Positions 35,609-44,742 of a stretch of DNA of 64,000 bases are shown here, piece by piece (the first letter of the stretch is position 1; each line of letters opens with the position of its first letter). The DNA comes from Williamsia herbipolensis (lineage in GTDB: Bacteria > Actinomycetota > Actinomycetes > Mycobacteriales > Mycobacteriaceae): the NCBI RefSeq assembly GCF_000964005.1, contig NZ_JXYP01000003.1, forward strand, positions 1 to 64,000, given 5' to 3'. Under the pieces are notes generated by a model. The model saw nothing but the letters and a program-made list of their open reading frames with translations. It ran no database searches and had not been told where the DNA came from. A program made the translations under genes and the position numbers.

Positions 35609-36780
35609 CGGGGCACCTCGATCGCGACGGTCCAGCCCGCGCCCGGATCGGCGACGGTACCGGGCCCGGCGGTGAGCGTCCCGCCGATCTCCGCGGCGCG
35701 TTCCCGCATACCGACCAGTCCCATGCCCGACCCTCCGGTGAATCGCTCTGCGTGCGTGCCCCTGCCGTTGACCACAGTCACACGAAGCGCGGCGGACGTG
35801 AATTCCAGGGCCACCGTGATGGGTGCCCCGGCCGCGTGACGGCGGGCATTGGTGAGTGCCTCGCCGACGATGCGGGCGAGGTGCGCGGCGACCTCGGGTG
35901 CGGGCTCCCACGGTTCGCCGTCGGTCGACACCGTCTCGCGACCTCCGGTCACCAGGGCGCGGATCGCGGTGACGAGATCACGCGACTCCTCCCGTAGGGC
36001 GTACACCGCACGTCGTGCCTCGACGAGTCCGTCGGCCACCATGCCCTGGGCCGTCTTCACCGCCTGTCGCCCCTCGTCGGCGCGACCGTCCTCGAGCAGC
36101 GCATCGGCGAGATTGAGCTGCATGTTCACCCCGGACAACGAGTGCGCGAGGACGTCGTGGATCTCGCGTGCGACCCGGGCCCGTTCGGCCAGCACCTGCG
36201 CCCGGCTCTCCGAGGCGATCGCCCGGTCGGTCTGTTCGACCTTCTCGCGTGCCAGACGCATGGCCTCGCTGCGGTCGCGGCGCGTCATCCCGATGAGCAC
36301 GGCCAACCCGACGAGCAGCGGCCAGTACGCCGTGCCGTCGACGCGGATCGACGTCGCGATGAAGGCGGTGGCGGAAGTGGTCGCGGCGACGACGATCGCC
36401 GGGACGGTGGCGAACCGGAACCCCGCGGTGCCGGCGATGATGGGGGCGAACGCGGTGACCGCGCTGGTCGGGTCGAACGCGAAGAGCAGTCCGGCGACGA
36501 CACCGGCGGCCAGGGTGGCGAGAAAGCCGATCGGGCGCGGTAACAAGGCGGGATCGAGCAGACGCATCGACATCCCCAGCGTCCCCAGGACCATCAGGAT
36601 CACGCCGTAGAGACCGGTGCCGGAGAACCCGAGCGGCGAGACCGTGAGCCAGGCCCACACCACCACTGCGACGTTGATCAACGGGAACAGTCGCGACACC
36701 GTCGCGTCGGTGATCCCGGTCCCCGCGAAGCCGTCGGCCGGTACCGGCGGCGCCAGTCGGGACAGGTTCGGAACGCGCAT
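35605..36780 (-). CDS. Sensor histidine kinase (HisKA_3)
   Basis: 391 residues from ATG 36780. Residues about 25-175 hold five to six membrane helices with little extracellular loop, so the signal may be within the membrane. A coiled coil leads to the dimer/phosphoacceptor segment VAREIHDVLAHSLSGVNMQL with its His, then an HATPase_c domain (EALTNARRHAAG as the N box, GSGMGLVGMRERA as the G box). This is the DesK/LiaS-like class. Translationally coupled to its response regulator. Confidence 0.92.
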   Translation of the reverse strand: MRVPNLSRLAPPVPADGFAGTGITDATVSRLFPLINVAVVVWAWLTVSPLGFSGTGLYGVILMVLGTLGMSMRLLDPALLPRPIGFLATLAAGVVAGLLFAFDPTSAVTAFAPIIAGTAGFRFATVPAIVVAATTSATAFIATSIRVDGTAYWPLLVGLAVLIGMTRRDRSEAMRLAREKVEQTDRAIASESRAQVLAERARVAREIHDVLAHSLSGVNMQLNLADALLEDGRADEGRQAVKTAQGMVADGLVEARRAVYALREESRDLVTAIRALVTGGRETVSTDGEPWEPAPEVAAHLARIVGEALTNARRHAAGAPITVALEFTSAALRVTVVNGRGTHAERFTGGSGMGLVGMRERAAEIGGTLTAGPGTVADPGAGWTVAIEVPR

Positions 36781-36817
36781 AGGTGACCACGATGCCACCG
36801 ACCGTGCGTGTCCGTCC

Positions 36818-36847
36818 TCCACCCACGGGTGGAGACATATGTCCACC
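36818..36847. promoter_or_regulatory. Overlapping inverted repeats between the two-component operon and a membrane gene
   Basis: TCCACCC-AC-GGGTGGA (36818-36833) is a perfect palindrome; its right arm also pairs with a third half-site, GGTGGA-N8-TCCACC (36828-36847). Three alternating half-sites suggest a response-regulator site controlling one or both divergent units. Confidence 0.6.
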
Positions 36848-36952
36848 CCGCACTCCACTGTCGGGTCGATCCGCTTTCCGTTGTGGCGCAGCAGAGTTGT
36901 TCTCGAGCGACACACCGGTCGCCACGGATCGTCACCCACGAAGGAGAACACC

Positions 36953-37498
36953 ATGTCGGACCTCAGCCAGGCAGTCGAGATCAGCGGCGGAATCTTCGCC
37001 CTCATGATGGCGACGCAGTACGGCACACGTCATTTCGGCCTGCACAAGATCGCGATGCCCGTTCTCGCGGTGGCCGGCTTCGGCTACGCCTACCTCAAGG
37101 ACGCGCCGACCGACCACAACTCGATCGTCCTGTACCTCGTCGGCGCGGGTATCGGAGCGGTGTTCGGACTCCTGGCCTACTTCGCCACGGCCATGTGGGC
37201 CGATCGCTCCACCGGCAAGATCATGACCCGCTGCACGACCGCCTTCGTCTCGGTGTGGTTGGTCGCCATGGCCGCACGGATCGGATTCGTGTGGGCCGTC
37301 TCCGACAACGCGTCCTTCCGGACCTGGGTGGGCGAGCACATGATGTCGCTGCACCTCACGTCCGACGCGATCGCCCCGTTCTTCGTGATCTGGGCACTGG
37401 TGATGGTCGTGGGCCGTGTCGTCGCCCTCACCGCCCGCTCGGCCCGGCTGCGCGCCGAGGTCCGCGCGTCGTCCACCGACTTCGCCCTCGCTCGCTGA
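36953..37498 (+). CDS. Membrane protein of unknown function, four to five helices
   Basis: 181 residues with AAGGAG ahead of the ATG. Helices are near residues 10-28, 36-50, 60-82, 98-118 and 142-162. I recognise no family with certainty. The N-terminal helix begins QAVEISGGIFALMMATQYG. It is divergent from the two-component operon with strong inverted repeats between, and is followed after 53 nt by another small membrane gene of similar make-up, so the two are a probable target operon of that system. Confidence 0.75.
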   Translation: MSDLSQAVEISGGIFALMMATQYGTRHFGLHKIAMPVLAVAGFGYAYLKDAPTDHNSIVLYLVGAGIGAVFGLLAYFATAMWADRSTGKIMTRCTTAFVSVWLVAMAARIGFVWAVSDNASFRTWVGEHMMSLHLTSDAIAPFFVIWALVMVVGRVVALTARSARLRAEVRASSTDFALAR

Positions 37499-37551
37499 GC
37501 GGGTGACCGGACGTCCACCGCACCGCGAACACACCATCGGAAAGGCACATC

Positions 37552-38040
37552 ATGCTCGCCAACATCGTCATCGCCGTCGCCGTGATCGGCCTCATCCTCT
37601 ACCGCCAGATGCGCCCGACACCGGTCGGCGGTTCACCCAAGATCACGGTGATCCTCACCGTGATCGGCGCCGTCGTCGCCGTGAAGTCCCTCGATGGCAC
37701 CGGGGTCGGCGCTCTCGACCTCGTCGTGCTCGGCGTGTCGACCGTCGTCGGTCTGGCCATCGCGGTGGTCCGTGGCCACACGGTGCGGATCTACCGCGAT
37801 CCCGCCACGAACACCGCCTATGGCCGCGGCACCGCCCTCACCGCGGGACTGTGGCTGGCAGGCATCGCCGCCCATGTCGGGATCGACCTGCTCGCGTCGG
37901 CCGACGTCAGCGGATCGACGCTGCTGTTCTACCTCGGGTCGGTGCTGCTGGTGCAGAACCTCGTGGTGACGGCCCGCGCACGGCACGCCGGTCTGCCCCT
38001 GGCCGAGACCGACGCGGGCAAGGTCAGCGCGAATCGGTGA
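37552..38040 (+). CDS. Small membrane protein, CcdC/DUF1453-like topology
   Basis: 162 residues with GGAAAGG seven bases before the ATG. It has four to five helices; the start MLANIVIAVAVIGLILYRQMRPTP, with a helix followed by R-P-x-x-x-G, recalls DUF1453/CcdC-like proteins, but that match is tentative. RGHTVRIYRDPATNTAYGRGTA is a conserved-looking polar loop (in parts). Likely cotranscribed with the preceding membrane gene. Its last 17 nt overlap the 3' end of the convergent hydrolase gene. Confidence 0.72.
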   Translation: MLANIVIAVAVIGLILYRQMRPTPVGGSPKITVILTVIGAVVAVKSLDGTGVGALDLVVLGVSTVVGLAIAVVRGHTVRIYRDPATNTAYGRGTALTAGLWLAGIAAHVGIDLLASADVSGSTLLFYLGSVLLVQNLVVTARARHAGLPLAETDAGKVSANR

Positions 38041-39049
38041 CGCGCGAGCGATCGAACTGATCGGACACGAAAGAGGCCGCCGCGCGCACCGCGCGAGCGG
38101 CCTCTGGTCCGAACAGGGGGAACATCTGGAACACGTGGGTCTGGTCGGGCCAGATCTGCAGCTCGCTGGAACCACCGGCGTCGGTGATGCGCCGGTGGAT
38201 GTCTCGCGCGTCGTCGGCCATCACCTCCAGCGAGCCGGCCTGGATGAGGGTCACGGGCAGATCCATGTCGGCGGTGAGATCGATGTGCAGGCGGGGATCG
38301 TCCGCGGCGGCATCGCCGAGATACATGCGGATCACGTTGGCGCCCAAGCGCGCATCGATCAGCGGGTCGCGGTGACCGCCGCGCTGCCGGGCCAGCGACA
38401 ACTCGAAGGTCGGATCCGACAACGGCGAGAACAACACCATCGCCCGCGGCTGACCGAGCCCGTGGGCGTGGTTGTGCGCCAACAGATCCAGGGCCATGTG
38501 GCCGCCGGCGGAATCGCCCGCGATCACGATCTGGTTCGGCGAGTATCCGCGGTCGAGCAGCCATCGGTATCCGGCGATCGCATCGTCACCGGCGGTGGGG
38601 AACCGGTACTCGGGCCCGAGGCGGTAGTCGAGACTGAAGGCCGGCATACCGGTGAGCGTCGACAACCGCGACACCAGACCGCGATGGGTACGCGGAGAAC
38701 ACACCACGAACCCGCTGCCGTGCAGGTAGTAGATGATCGTGGCGCTCGGCCCCACACCGCGCCCGTGGACCCACTCGCCGCGGACGCCGCGTCGCTCGTG
38801 CACCGGGCTGATCGTTGTCCCGCGGGGGACCGGACTCAACGCCACGATGGTGCGGTTCACCACCGGCCGTGCCCGTCGGATCATCGTCGGGGTCGGAGAG
38901 TTGACCGCGTCGGCCGAGCGGAGCCCGAATCCCGAGATCAGGGCGGGCAGCGTGCGCTGCATCGAGGAATTGAGCGACCGGGACCGCCTCGAGCCGCGGG
39001 GCGTGTGCCAGGGCTGCACGGGATCACCGATGTCGTTGGACGCGACCAT
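38024..39049 (-). CDS. Alpha/beta hydrolase, HSL-type esterase
   Basis: 341 residues from ATG 39049. The oxyanion motif YYLHGSGFV (HGSGF in place of HGGGF), the nucleophile in GDSAGGHMAL, an acid in SLEVMADDARD and the His in DQTHVFQMF give a complete hormone-sensitive-lipase triad. The family hydrolyses short acyl esters or lipids; mycobacterial Lip proteins are close relatives. An N-terminal cap of about 90 residues has no signal peptide. Divergent from the ABC exporter operon with a palindrome between. Confidence 0.87.
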   Translation of the reverse strand: MVASNDIGDPVQPWHTPRGSRRSRSLNSSMQRTLPALISGFGLRSADAVNSPTPTMIRRARPVVNRTIVALSPVPRGTTISPVHERRGVRGEWVHGRGVGPSATIIYYLHGSGFVVCSPRTHRGLVSRLSTLTGMPAFSLDYRLGPEYRFPTAGDDAIAGYRWLLDRGYSPNQIVIAGDSAGGHMALDLLAHNHAHGLGQPRAMVLFSPLSDPTFELSLARQRGGHRDPLIDARLGANVIRMYLGDAAADDPRLHIDLTADMDLPVTLIQAGSLEVMADDARDIHRRITDAGGSSELQIWPDQTHVFQMFPLFGPEAARAVRAAASFVSDQFDRSRVTDSR

Positions 39050-39076
39050 CAACCGACCATAACCCCGATTATCGAG

Positions 39077-39090
39077 ATGACATCTGTCAT
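39077..39090. promoter_or_regulatory. Palindrome between esterase and ABC exporter operon
   Basis: ATGACA-TC-TGTCAT is a perfect 14-bp symmetry, with one more half-site (TGACATC) at 39110-39116. It lies 28 nt from the esterase start and 60 nt from the exporter start. The response regulator encoded at the end of the exporter operon is a natural candidate to bind it. Confidence 0.55.
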
Positions 39091-39149
39091 TCGAGATCCG
39101 TGACATCCGATCCCGGTGCGAGGCCCTTGGCGACGGCATCGTCATCGGC

Positions 39150-40079
39150 ATGAACATCCCACTCGCTCTCCACACCGAAGGACTGACGAAGTCGTTCCGC
39201 GGACCACGGTCGCAGACCGTGCGTGCCGTCGACGGCGTCGACCTGTCCATCCGCCAAGGCGAGGTCGTCGCCTTCCTGGGCCCCAACGGCGCAGGCAAGA
39301 CCACGACCCTCGACATGATCCTCGGACTCACCCGACCCGATTCGGGCACGGTCGAGTTGTTCGGCACCACGCCCGACGCCGCGACCGCATCGGGGCGGAT
39401 CGCCGCGGTGACCCAGACCGGCGGGCTGCTGCCCGACTTCACCGTCGCCGAGACGGTCCGCATCGTCGCCTCGACCTTCGGCGTGCGTGATGTCGACGAC
39501 GTGATGGACCGGGCGTCGATCACCGACATCGCCGGCCGCAAGGTGTCGAAGTGCTCCGGCGGCGAGCAGCAGCGCCTGAAGTTCGCGCTCGCGCTGCTTC
39601 CCGATCCCGACCTCATCGTGCTCGACGAGCCCACCGCCGGGATGGACGTCGAGTCCCGACGTGCGTTCTGGGCGACGATGCGCGCCGACGCCGGACAGGG
39701 ACGCACCGTCCTGTTCGCCACGCACTACCTCGAGGAGGCCGACGACTTCGCCGACCGCATCGTGATGATCGCCGGCGGCAGGGTCGTCGCCGACGGCTCG
39801 ACCGCGGCCATCCGCGCGCAGTCCTCGGGCCGCGTGGTCTCCGCGGTCGTCGATCCCGCCCGCATCGGCTGGATCACCGACAACGCGCCCGGTGTCACCG
39901 CCAGCGAGGTCCGCGGCGGTCGACTCCACCTGTCCACCAGCGATTCCGATGCCGTCGCACGGTTCCTGTTCACCGCCACCGACGCCCACGACCTCGAGAT
40001 CGTCGCCCACGACCTCGAGGATGCGTTCGTCGCCCTCACCGCCCCCACCACCCAGAGCACCCCGGAGACGATCAGATGA
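39150..40079 (+). CDS. ABC exporter, ATP-binding subunit
   Basis: 309 residues. Walker A GPNGAGKTTT, a signature altered to CSGGEQQRL (LSGGQ in most members), Walker B LIVLDEPTAGMD and switch His in FATHYLEEAD. The 80-residue C-terminal tail after the nucleotide domain is typical of DrrA/NatA-type drug or antibiotic exporters. It drives the ABC-2 permease encoded next, whose ATG overlaps its stop (ATGA). Confidence 0.92.
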   Translation: MNIPLALHTEGLTKSFRGPRSQTVRAVDGVDLSIRQGEVVAFLGPNGAGKTTTLDMILGLTRPDSGTVELFGTTPDAATASGRIAAVTQTGGLLPDFTVAETVRIVASTFGVRDVDDVMDRASITDIAGRKVSKCSGGEQQRLKFALALLPDPDLIVLDEPTAGMDVESRRAFWATMRADAGQGRTVLFATHYLEEADDFADRIVMIAGGRVVADGSTAAIRAQSSGRVVSAVVDPARIGWITDNAPGVTASEVRGGRLHLSTSDSDAVARFLFTATDAHDLEIVAHDLEDAFVALTAPTTQSTPETIR

Positions 40080-40879
40080 GCACCCTCACCCCGACTGCAC
40101 CCTCCACCGGCGGCGGCCCGCTACGCGGCTTCTCGCCCACCTATGTCCGCCTCGACGTCCGACGCGTGCTGCGCAACCGGCGGGCGATGATCTTCACCCT
40201 CGCCATGCCGACCCTCCTCTACATCGTGTTCGGCGCGACCCAGAAGTACGGCGGCGACGACAGGATCGGCCACGCCAACACCGCCGCCTACGTGATGGTG
40301 CACATGGCCGTCTACGGCGCGATCCTCGCGACCACCACCAACGCCGCGTCGGTCGCCCTCGAACAGCAGGCCGGATGGACGCGAACCCTGCGACTGACGC
40401 CGCTGACGTCGTTGGGATACGTCGTGACCAAGGCCCTCGTCGCCCTCACCATGGCGGCCCTGCCGCTGATCCTGCTGTCGATCGTCGGTGTGTTCACGGG
40501 TGCCCGCGCGCCGGTGGCCATCTGGATCGGCTCGGTGCTGCTCGGCTGGATCGGTGCCTCGGTGTTCGCCGCCTTCGGCATGGCGATGGGCAGCGCCCTC
40601 AAATCGGAGGCCGCGATGCAGGTCAGCGGCGGTGTCCTCACCCTGCTGGCCTTCGCCGGCAACCTGTTCGTGCCGCTCAAGGGCGCGATGCTGACCTTCT
40701 CCATGTTCACCCCGATGTTCGGCATCAACACGCTGGCCAACTACCCGATGACCGGAGGCGACACCGTCTACGGCGACCACATCGCGCTCTGGATCAGCCT
40801 GCTGAACATCGTGGTGTGGGCGTCGATCTTCACCGCGGCCGCCGTGTGGTTCTACAACCGCAGCACCGATCGTCAATGA
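40076..40879 (+). CDS. ABC-2-type permease
   Basis: 267 residues with six helices. The N-terminus VRLDVRRVLRNRRAMIFTLAMPTLLYIVFG (in parts) shows the amphipathic segment and first helix of the ABC-2 family; a long GWTRTLRLTPLT loop follows the second helix, as in DrrB/YadH. It forms an export pore with the ATPase, perhaps for a lipophilic drug or lipid. Overlaps both neighbours by 4 nt (ATGA each time). Confidence 0.9.
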   Translation: MSTLTPTAPSTGGGPLRGFSPTYVRLDVRRVLRNRRAMIFTLAMPTLLYIVFGATQKYGGDDRIGHANTAAYVMVHMAVYGAILATTTNAASVALEQQAGWTRTLRLTPLTSLGYVVTKALVALTMAALPLILLSIVGVFTGARAPVAIWIGSVLLGWIGASVFAAFGMAMGSALKSEAAMQVSGGVLTLLAFAGNLFVPLKGAMLTFSMFTPMFGINTLANYPMTGGDTVYGDHIALWISLLNIVVWASIFTAAAVWFYNRSTDRQ

Positions 40880-42072
40880 CGCCGCTCGCGCTTAGAGTCG
40901 ACCCCGTGAGCACTGCGTCACCCGAGTCAGCGACCACCGAGCCCACCGCGCCACGCCGGCGCGGTGGGTTGCGGGGGTGGGTACGCGGACGGGGGCGCGA
41001 CGACCTGCGATGGGCGTTCCCGGCGATCTGGCTGATCTTCCTCGGCTATCCGATCGCCTCCCTGCTCGCCGCCGACGAGACCGCGACACGCACCGCGGTC
41101 GGCATGGCCCTCATCGCCGCGTTCGCCGTGACCTACGTCCTGGCGTGTGTCCACGTGATCCCGATGCGCCACGACAACCCCGACCCGGCGATCGCGCTGC
41201 GGTATTTCACGGCGCTGAGCGCGATCACGGTCGCGACCACGCCGATCCTCGCCAACGGCAGCCTCGCTTTCGGACCGTTCCTCATCGCCATCACGGTGTT
41301 CGGGTTGGCGCAACGTATGGGCTTCGTGGTCACCGGCATCGTGATCGGCCTCGCCGTCCTCGGACCGGAGTTCATCCCCGGTTGGGATTTCGACCCGGGA
41401 ACGGTCATCGCGCTCATCGTGTCGGGTGGGGCGATGATCGCGGCCCGCAATCTGCAACTGCGCGAACGGGAACGCGAGGCGGCCGAGGAACGGCAACGCG
41501 AGCTCGACGAGCAACTGGCCGTGGTCGCCGAACGTGAACGGGTCGCGCGCGATGTCCACGACATCCTGGGGCACTCTCTGACGGTCATGACCCTGAAGTC
41601 GGAGCTGGCCGGGCGCCTCGTCGACATCGACCCCGAGCGTGCGAAAGCCGAATTGGCCGAGCTGCACTCGATGTCGCGCCAGGCGCTGGCCGAGGTACGG
41701 GCGACCGTCGGCGGATTGCGGACACCCGACCTGCGCACCGAACTGGCCTCCGCGCGCACCGCGTTGACCGCGGCCGCCATCGTCGCCGACCTACCGCAGG
41801 CGCCGGAGGATCTGGCCCCGTCGCGCTCGGCGCTGTTCGCCTGGGTGCTGCGGGAGTCGGTGACGAACGTGGTGCGCCACAGCGGAGCCGCCCGGTGCAG
41901 CGTCTCGGTCGAGGCCGACCGGCTCGAGGTTGTCGACGACGGCTGCGGCATCCCCGACCACGCCTTCGGCAACGGCTTGCGAGGACTCACCGAGCGTGTC
42001 GAGGCGGCCGGCGGCGACCTGTACGTGCGTGCGACTTCCGGCGGGACCGCGGTGGAGGTGATCCTCGCGTGA
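40876..42072 (+). CDS. Sensor histidine kinase (DesK-like, HisKA_3)
   Basis: 398 residues from ATG 40876 (ATGA overlap with the permease); GTG 40906 (VSTASPES) is another possible start. After a 45-residue cytoplasmic stretch come five to six helices with short loops (about 48-195), a coiled coil (REREREAAEERQRELDEQLA in parts), the phosphoacceptor segment VARDVHDILGHSLTVM and an HATPase domain (ESVTNVVRHSGA, DDGCGIPD, GNGLRGLTERVEAAGG). This DesK layout often monitors membrane state or drugs that disturb it, which fits its position in an exporter operon. Confidence 0.92.
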   Translation: MTPLALRVDPVSTASPESATTEPTAPRRRGGLRGWVRGRGRDDLRWAFPAIWLIFLGYPIASLLAADETATRTAVGMALIAAFAVTYVLACVHVIPMRHDNPDPAIALRYFTALSAITVATTPILANGSLAFGPFLIAITVFGLAQRMGFVVTGIVIGLAVLGPEFIPGWDFDPGTVIALIVSGGAMIAARNLQLREREREAAEERQRELDEQLAVVAERERVARDVHDILGHSLTVMTLKSELAGRLVDIDPERAKAELAELHSMSRQALAEVRATVGGLRTPDLRTELASARTALTAAAIVADLPQAPEDLAPSRSALFAWVLRESVTNVVRHSGAARCSVSVEADRLEVVDDGCGIPDHAFGNGLRGLTERVEAAGGDLYVRATSGGTAVEVILA

Positions 42073-42683
42073 GTGCACCGATCCGACTGCTCCTCGCCGA
42101 CGACCAGGCGCTGGTGCGGGGCGCCCTCGCGGCGCTGCTCGATCTCGAGAACGACATCACCGTGGTGGCGCAGGTGGGCCGCGGAGACGAGGTGGTCGAC
42201 GCCGCGCGGGCGGCCGCCGCCGACGTGTGCCTGCTCGACATCGAGATGCCCGGCGCCGACGGCATCGAGGCCGCTGCACGGGTCAAGGCCGAACTCCCGC
42301 AGACCCGTTCGTTGATCGTCACGACATTCGGTCGCCCCGGGTACCTGCGGCGCGCGGTCGAGGCAGGTGCTTCCGGGTTCGTCGTGAAGGACACGCCCGC
42401 AAGCGAACTCGCCGACGCGGTGCGACGCGTGCACGCCGGCCTGCGGGTGATCGACCCGACGCTGGCCACCGAGAGCCTCACCGACGGAGACAGTCCGTTG
42501 ACCGAACGGGAACGTGACGTGTTGCGCGCGGCTCTCGACGGGGCGACCGTCGCCGCCATCGCCGGCCAGGTGCATCTCACGCCGGGGACGGTGCGCAACT
42601 ATCTGTCGAGCGCCATCGGCAAGACCGGCGCGTCCACGCGGGCCGAGGCCGCCGTCACCGCCCGGCGTCGCGGCTGGTTGTAG
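42069..42683 (+). CDS. NarL/FixJ-family response regulator (DesR-like)
   Basis: 204 residues starting at GTG 42069, overlapping the kinase stop (GTGA). Receiver: LLADDQ, phosphoacceptor Asp57 in CLLDIEMPGADG, Thr in IVTTFG and Lys in FVVKDTP. DNA-binding part: LTERERDVLRAALDGATVAAIAGQVHLTPGTVRNYLSSAI (in parts), the DesR-type LuxR domain. It closes a four-gene, fully overlapping exporter/sensor operon and probably controls that operon through the palindrome at 39077. Confidence 0.93.
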   Translation: MSAPIRLLLADDQALVRGALAALLDLENDITVVAQVGRGDEVVDAARAAAADVCLLDIEMPGADGIEAAARVKAELPQTRSLIVTTFGRPGYLRRAVEAGASGFVVKDTPASELADAVRRVHAGLRVIDPTLATESLTDGDSPLTERERDVLRAALDGATVAAIAGQVHLTPGTVRNYLSSAIGKTGASTRAEAAVTARRRGWL

Positions 42684-42792
42684 ACCCGCTGTTCTGTCAC
42701 ATCGCGGTTCGCGGTCCGGTGTGTGGTTCGTCGGGCTACGCTTTCCGAAACTGAGTGGGGTAAAAGAGCTGCCTCGCCTGGGGGGAACAACG

Positions 42793-44742
42793 ATGTCGAC
42801 CGACGCCGCGCGATCTCTCGACGACCTGCTGGGTCCGTCGGGTCGGGTGCGGTCGGTGTATCAACCGATCCTCGACCTGCAGACCCGTGTCGTCGTGGGG
42901 TACGAGGCTCTCGCCCGCTTCCCGGGGACTCCCGAACTCGGTCCGGCCGAGATGTTCACCGCCGCCCGTGACATGGGCGTTCTCGGCGATCTCGACTGGG
43001 AGTGCCGCCGCGCCGCGATGACCGGAGCGCTCCACGCGGGTGTCCGCGGCCCGCTGCACCTGTTCATCAACCTCGAACCAAGCGTCCTGGGCACGCCCCC
43101 ACCGTGGAGGGTCGACCCCCGCGAGGTGTCGGAGGCGGTGGGCATCGTCCCGACCGTGATCGAGCTGACCGAGCGGGCCCTGCTGACCGATCCGCGCTCG
43201 GTGTTGTGGGCCGCCGACTGGGCCAGGGAACGCTCGTGTCTCGTCGCTCTGGACGACGTCGGGGTCAATCCGGACTCGGTGGCGATGCTCTCGGTCATCC
43301 GACCGGACATCATCAAGCTCGACCGGGTGATGCTCGGCCCTGAGTTCGCCTCCGAACACCGTCGCACTCTGCGCGCGGTGTGGGACCACGTCAGCGACAG
43401 TGACTGCCGGATCCTCTGTGAGGGAATCGAATCCGACGACGACCTCGATCGTGCGCGAGCGTTGGGTGCGACCCTGGTGCAGGGCTACCACCTGGGCATG
43501 CCGGGCCCGCTGGAGATCACCGCCGACATCCTCGACGCCGAGAGCGGGTCGACCGTGTTGGCCATCGAGCCCGAGGCGCCGTCGGTGATCCCCTCGGTAC
43601 CGGCGGATCTGCTGCGACGGGTGCCGACACGCACCTCGCCACTGCGTCAGATCGCCACTCTGGGATCGGGTTTCGAGGAGGCCGCCGCCCGCGACGGCAC
43701 CATCGGGCTGATCCTGCTCTCGATCCATCTGCCCGAGTTGTTCACCGCCACCGCGGCCGCGAGGTTCGCCGAGCTCGCGGAGTCGAACACCCTCGTGGGG
43801 GTGGTGGGGGTGGGCACCGCCCTGCCCGAGGGCGTGCGCGGCGCCCACATCCAACCGCTGCGCGAGCACGTCGCGCTCGCCGTGGTCGACCCCGACGGGT
43901 CCACGGCCGTGGTCGCCCGCAACCTCGGCGACACCGGGCCGGTCGGGGACCGCCGCTACGAGTGGGCCATCACCCATGACGAACGCGAGGTGGCCGGCAT
44001 CGCCCGTGCCCTGCTGCGCCGGCTGGCCCCGCTCCCGTCGACCGACGTCGCACAGGGACACCGCATCGCCGCCCACGCCACGTCGGGTGACCACCGCGCT
44101 CTCCTGTCGGAGCTGGCGCAGACGGCGGCACGGGCCGTGCCCGGTGCCGAGAGCGTCGGGCTGTCGCTGGTGTCGCGCGACCAGGGACTGACCACGATCG
44201 CCGCCAACGACCAGTACCCGGTGCTGCTCGATCAGCTCCAACAGCTCTACGGGGTGGGGCCCAGTCTCGAACCGAGCGACGACGACACCGTGATCCACAT
44301 CTCCGACCTCGCCTCCGACGAACGGTGGCCGGAGTACAGCCGCGTCATCAACTCTGCGGCACCGATCGGCACCGTGCTGTCGTTCCGCCTGTTCACCGGT
44401 CTCGACACCTCCGGCTTCATCACGTTCTACGCCCAGGAGTCCCATGCCCTCGATCCGAGTGCGGTCGAGGTCGCCCACGAGCTCGCCCGCCACACCCAGC
44501 AGTACTGGATCTCACTGCGTGCGTTGACCGCTCGTGACGCCCCGACCCCGATCCCGCGGGGTCGCCTGGCGGCGGCCATCGACGACGCGGTCGGCGGACC
44601 GGAGGCGCCGGCGAGCCACACCGCCGCACCCGACACCGGTCGCATGGGCCGGGTGCGCGAGGTCTTCGACCGGGCCGTGCGGGAAGGCCGTCCGGTCGCG
44701 GCGGTCGCGACCGAGGGATCGTGCGGGGCCACGGGGACATGA
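42793..44742 (+). CDS. EAL-DICT-GAF signalling protein (c-di-GMP phosphodiesterase candidate)
   Basis: 649 residues without membrane segments. The EAL domain (about 15-240) keeps YEALAR, the Asn of INLEPS, Glu in IELTERALL, a DDVG in place of DDFG, Lys in IKLDRVML and Glu in CEGIES, so metal and substrate ligands are present and hydrolysis of c-di-GMP is plausible. Residues about 275-420 fit the DICT sensory domain, and about 440-590 a GAF domain (ISDLASDERWPEYSRV). The start is ATG 42793. No GGDEF domain is fused; a separate GGDEF protein is encoded at 10.1 kb. Confidence 0.85.
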   Translation: MSTDAARSLDDLLGPSGRVRSVYQPILDLQTRVVVGYEALARFPGTPELGPAEMFTAARDMGVLGDLDWECRRAAMTGALHAGVRGPLHLFINLEPSVLGTPPPWRVDPREVSEAVGIVPTVIELTERALLTDPRSVLWAADWARERSCLVALDDVGVNPDSVAMLSVIRPDIIKLDRVMLGPEFASEHRRTLRAVWDHVSDSDCRILCEGIESDDDLDRARALGATLVQGYHLGMPGPLEITADILDAESGSTVLAIEPEAPSVIPSVPADLLRRVPTRTSPLRQIATLGSGFEEAAARDGTIGLILLSIHLPELFTATAAARFAELAESNTLVGVVGVGTALPEGVRGAHIQPLREHVALAVVDPDGSTAVVARNLGDTGPVGDRRYEWAITHDEREVAGIARALLRRLAPLPSTDVAQGHRIAAHATSGDHRALLSELAQTAARAVPGAESVGLSLVSRDQGLTTIAANDQYPVLLDQLQQLYGVGPSLEPSDDDTVIHISDLASDERWPEYSRVINSAAPIGTVLSFRLFTGLDTSGFITFYAQESHALDPSAVEVAHELARHTQQYWISLRALTARDAPTPIPRGRLAAAIDDAVGGPEAPASHTAAPDTGRMGRVREVFDRAVREGRPVAAVATEGSCGATGT

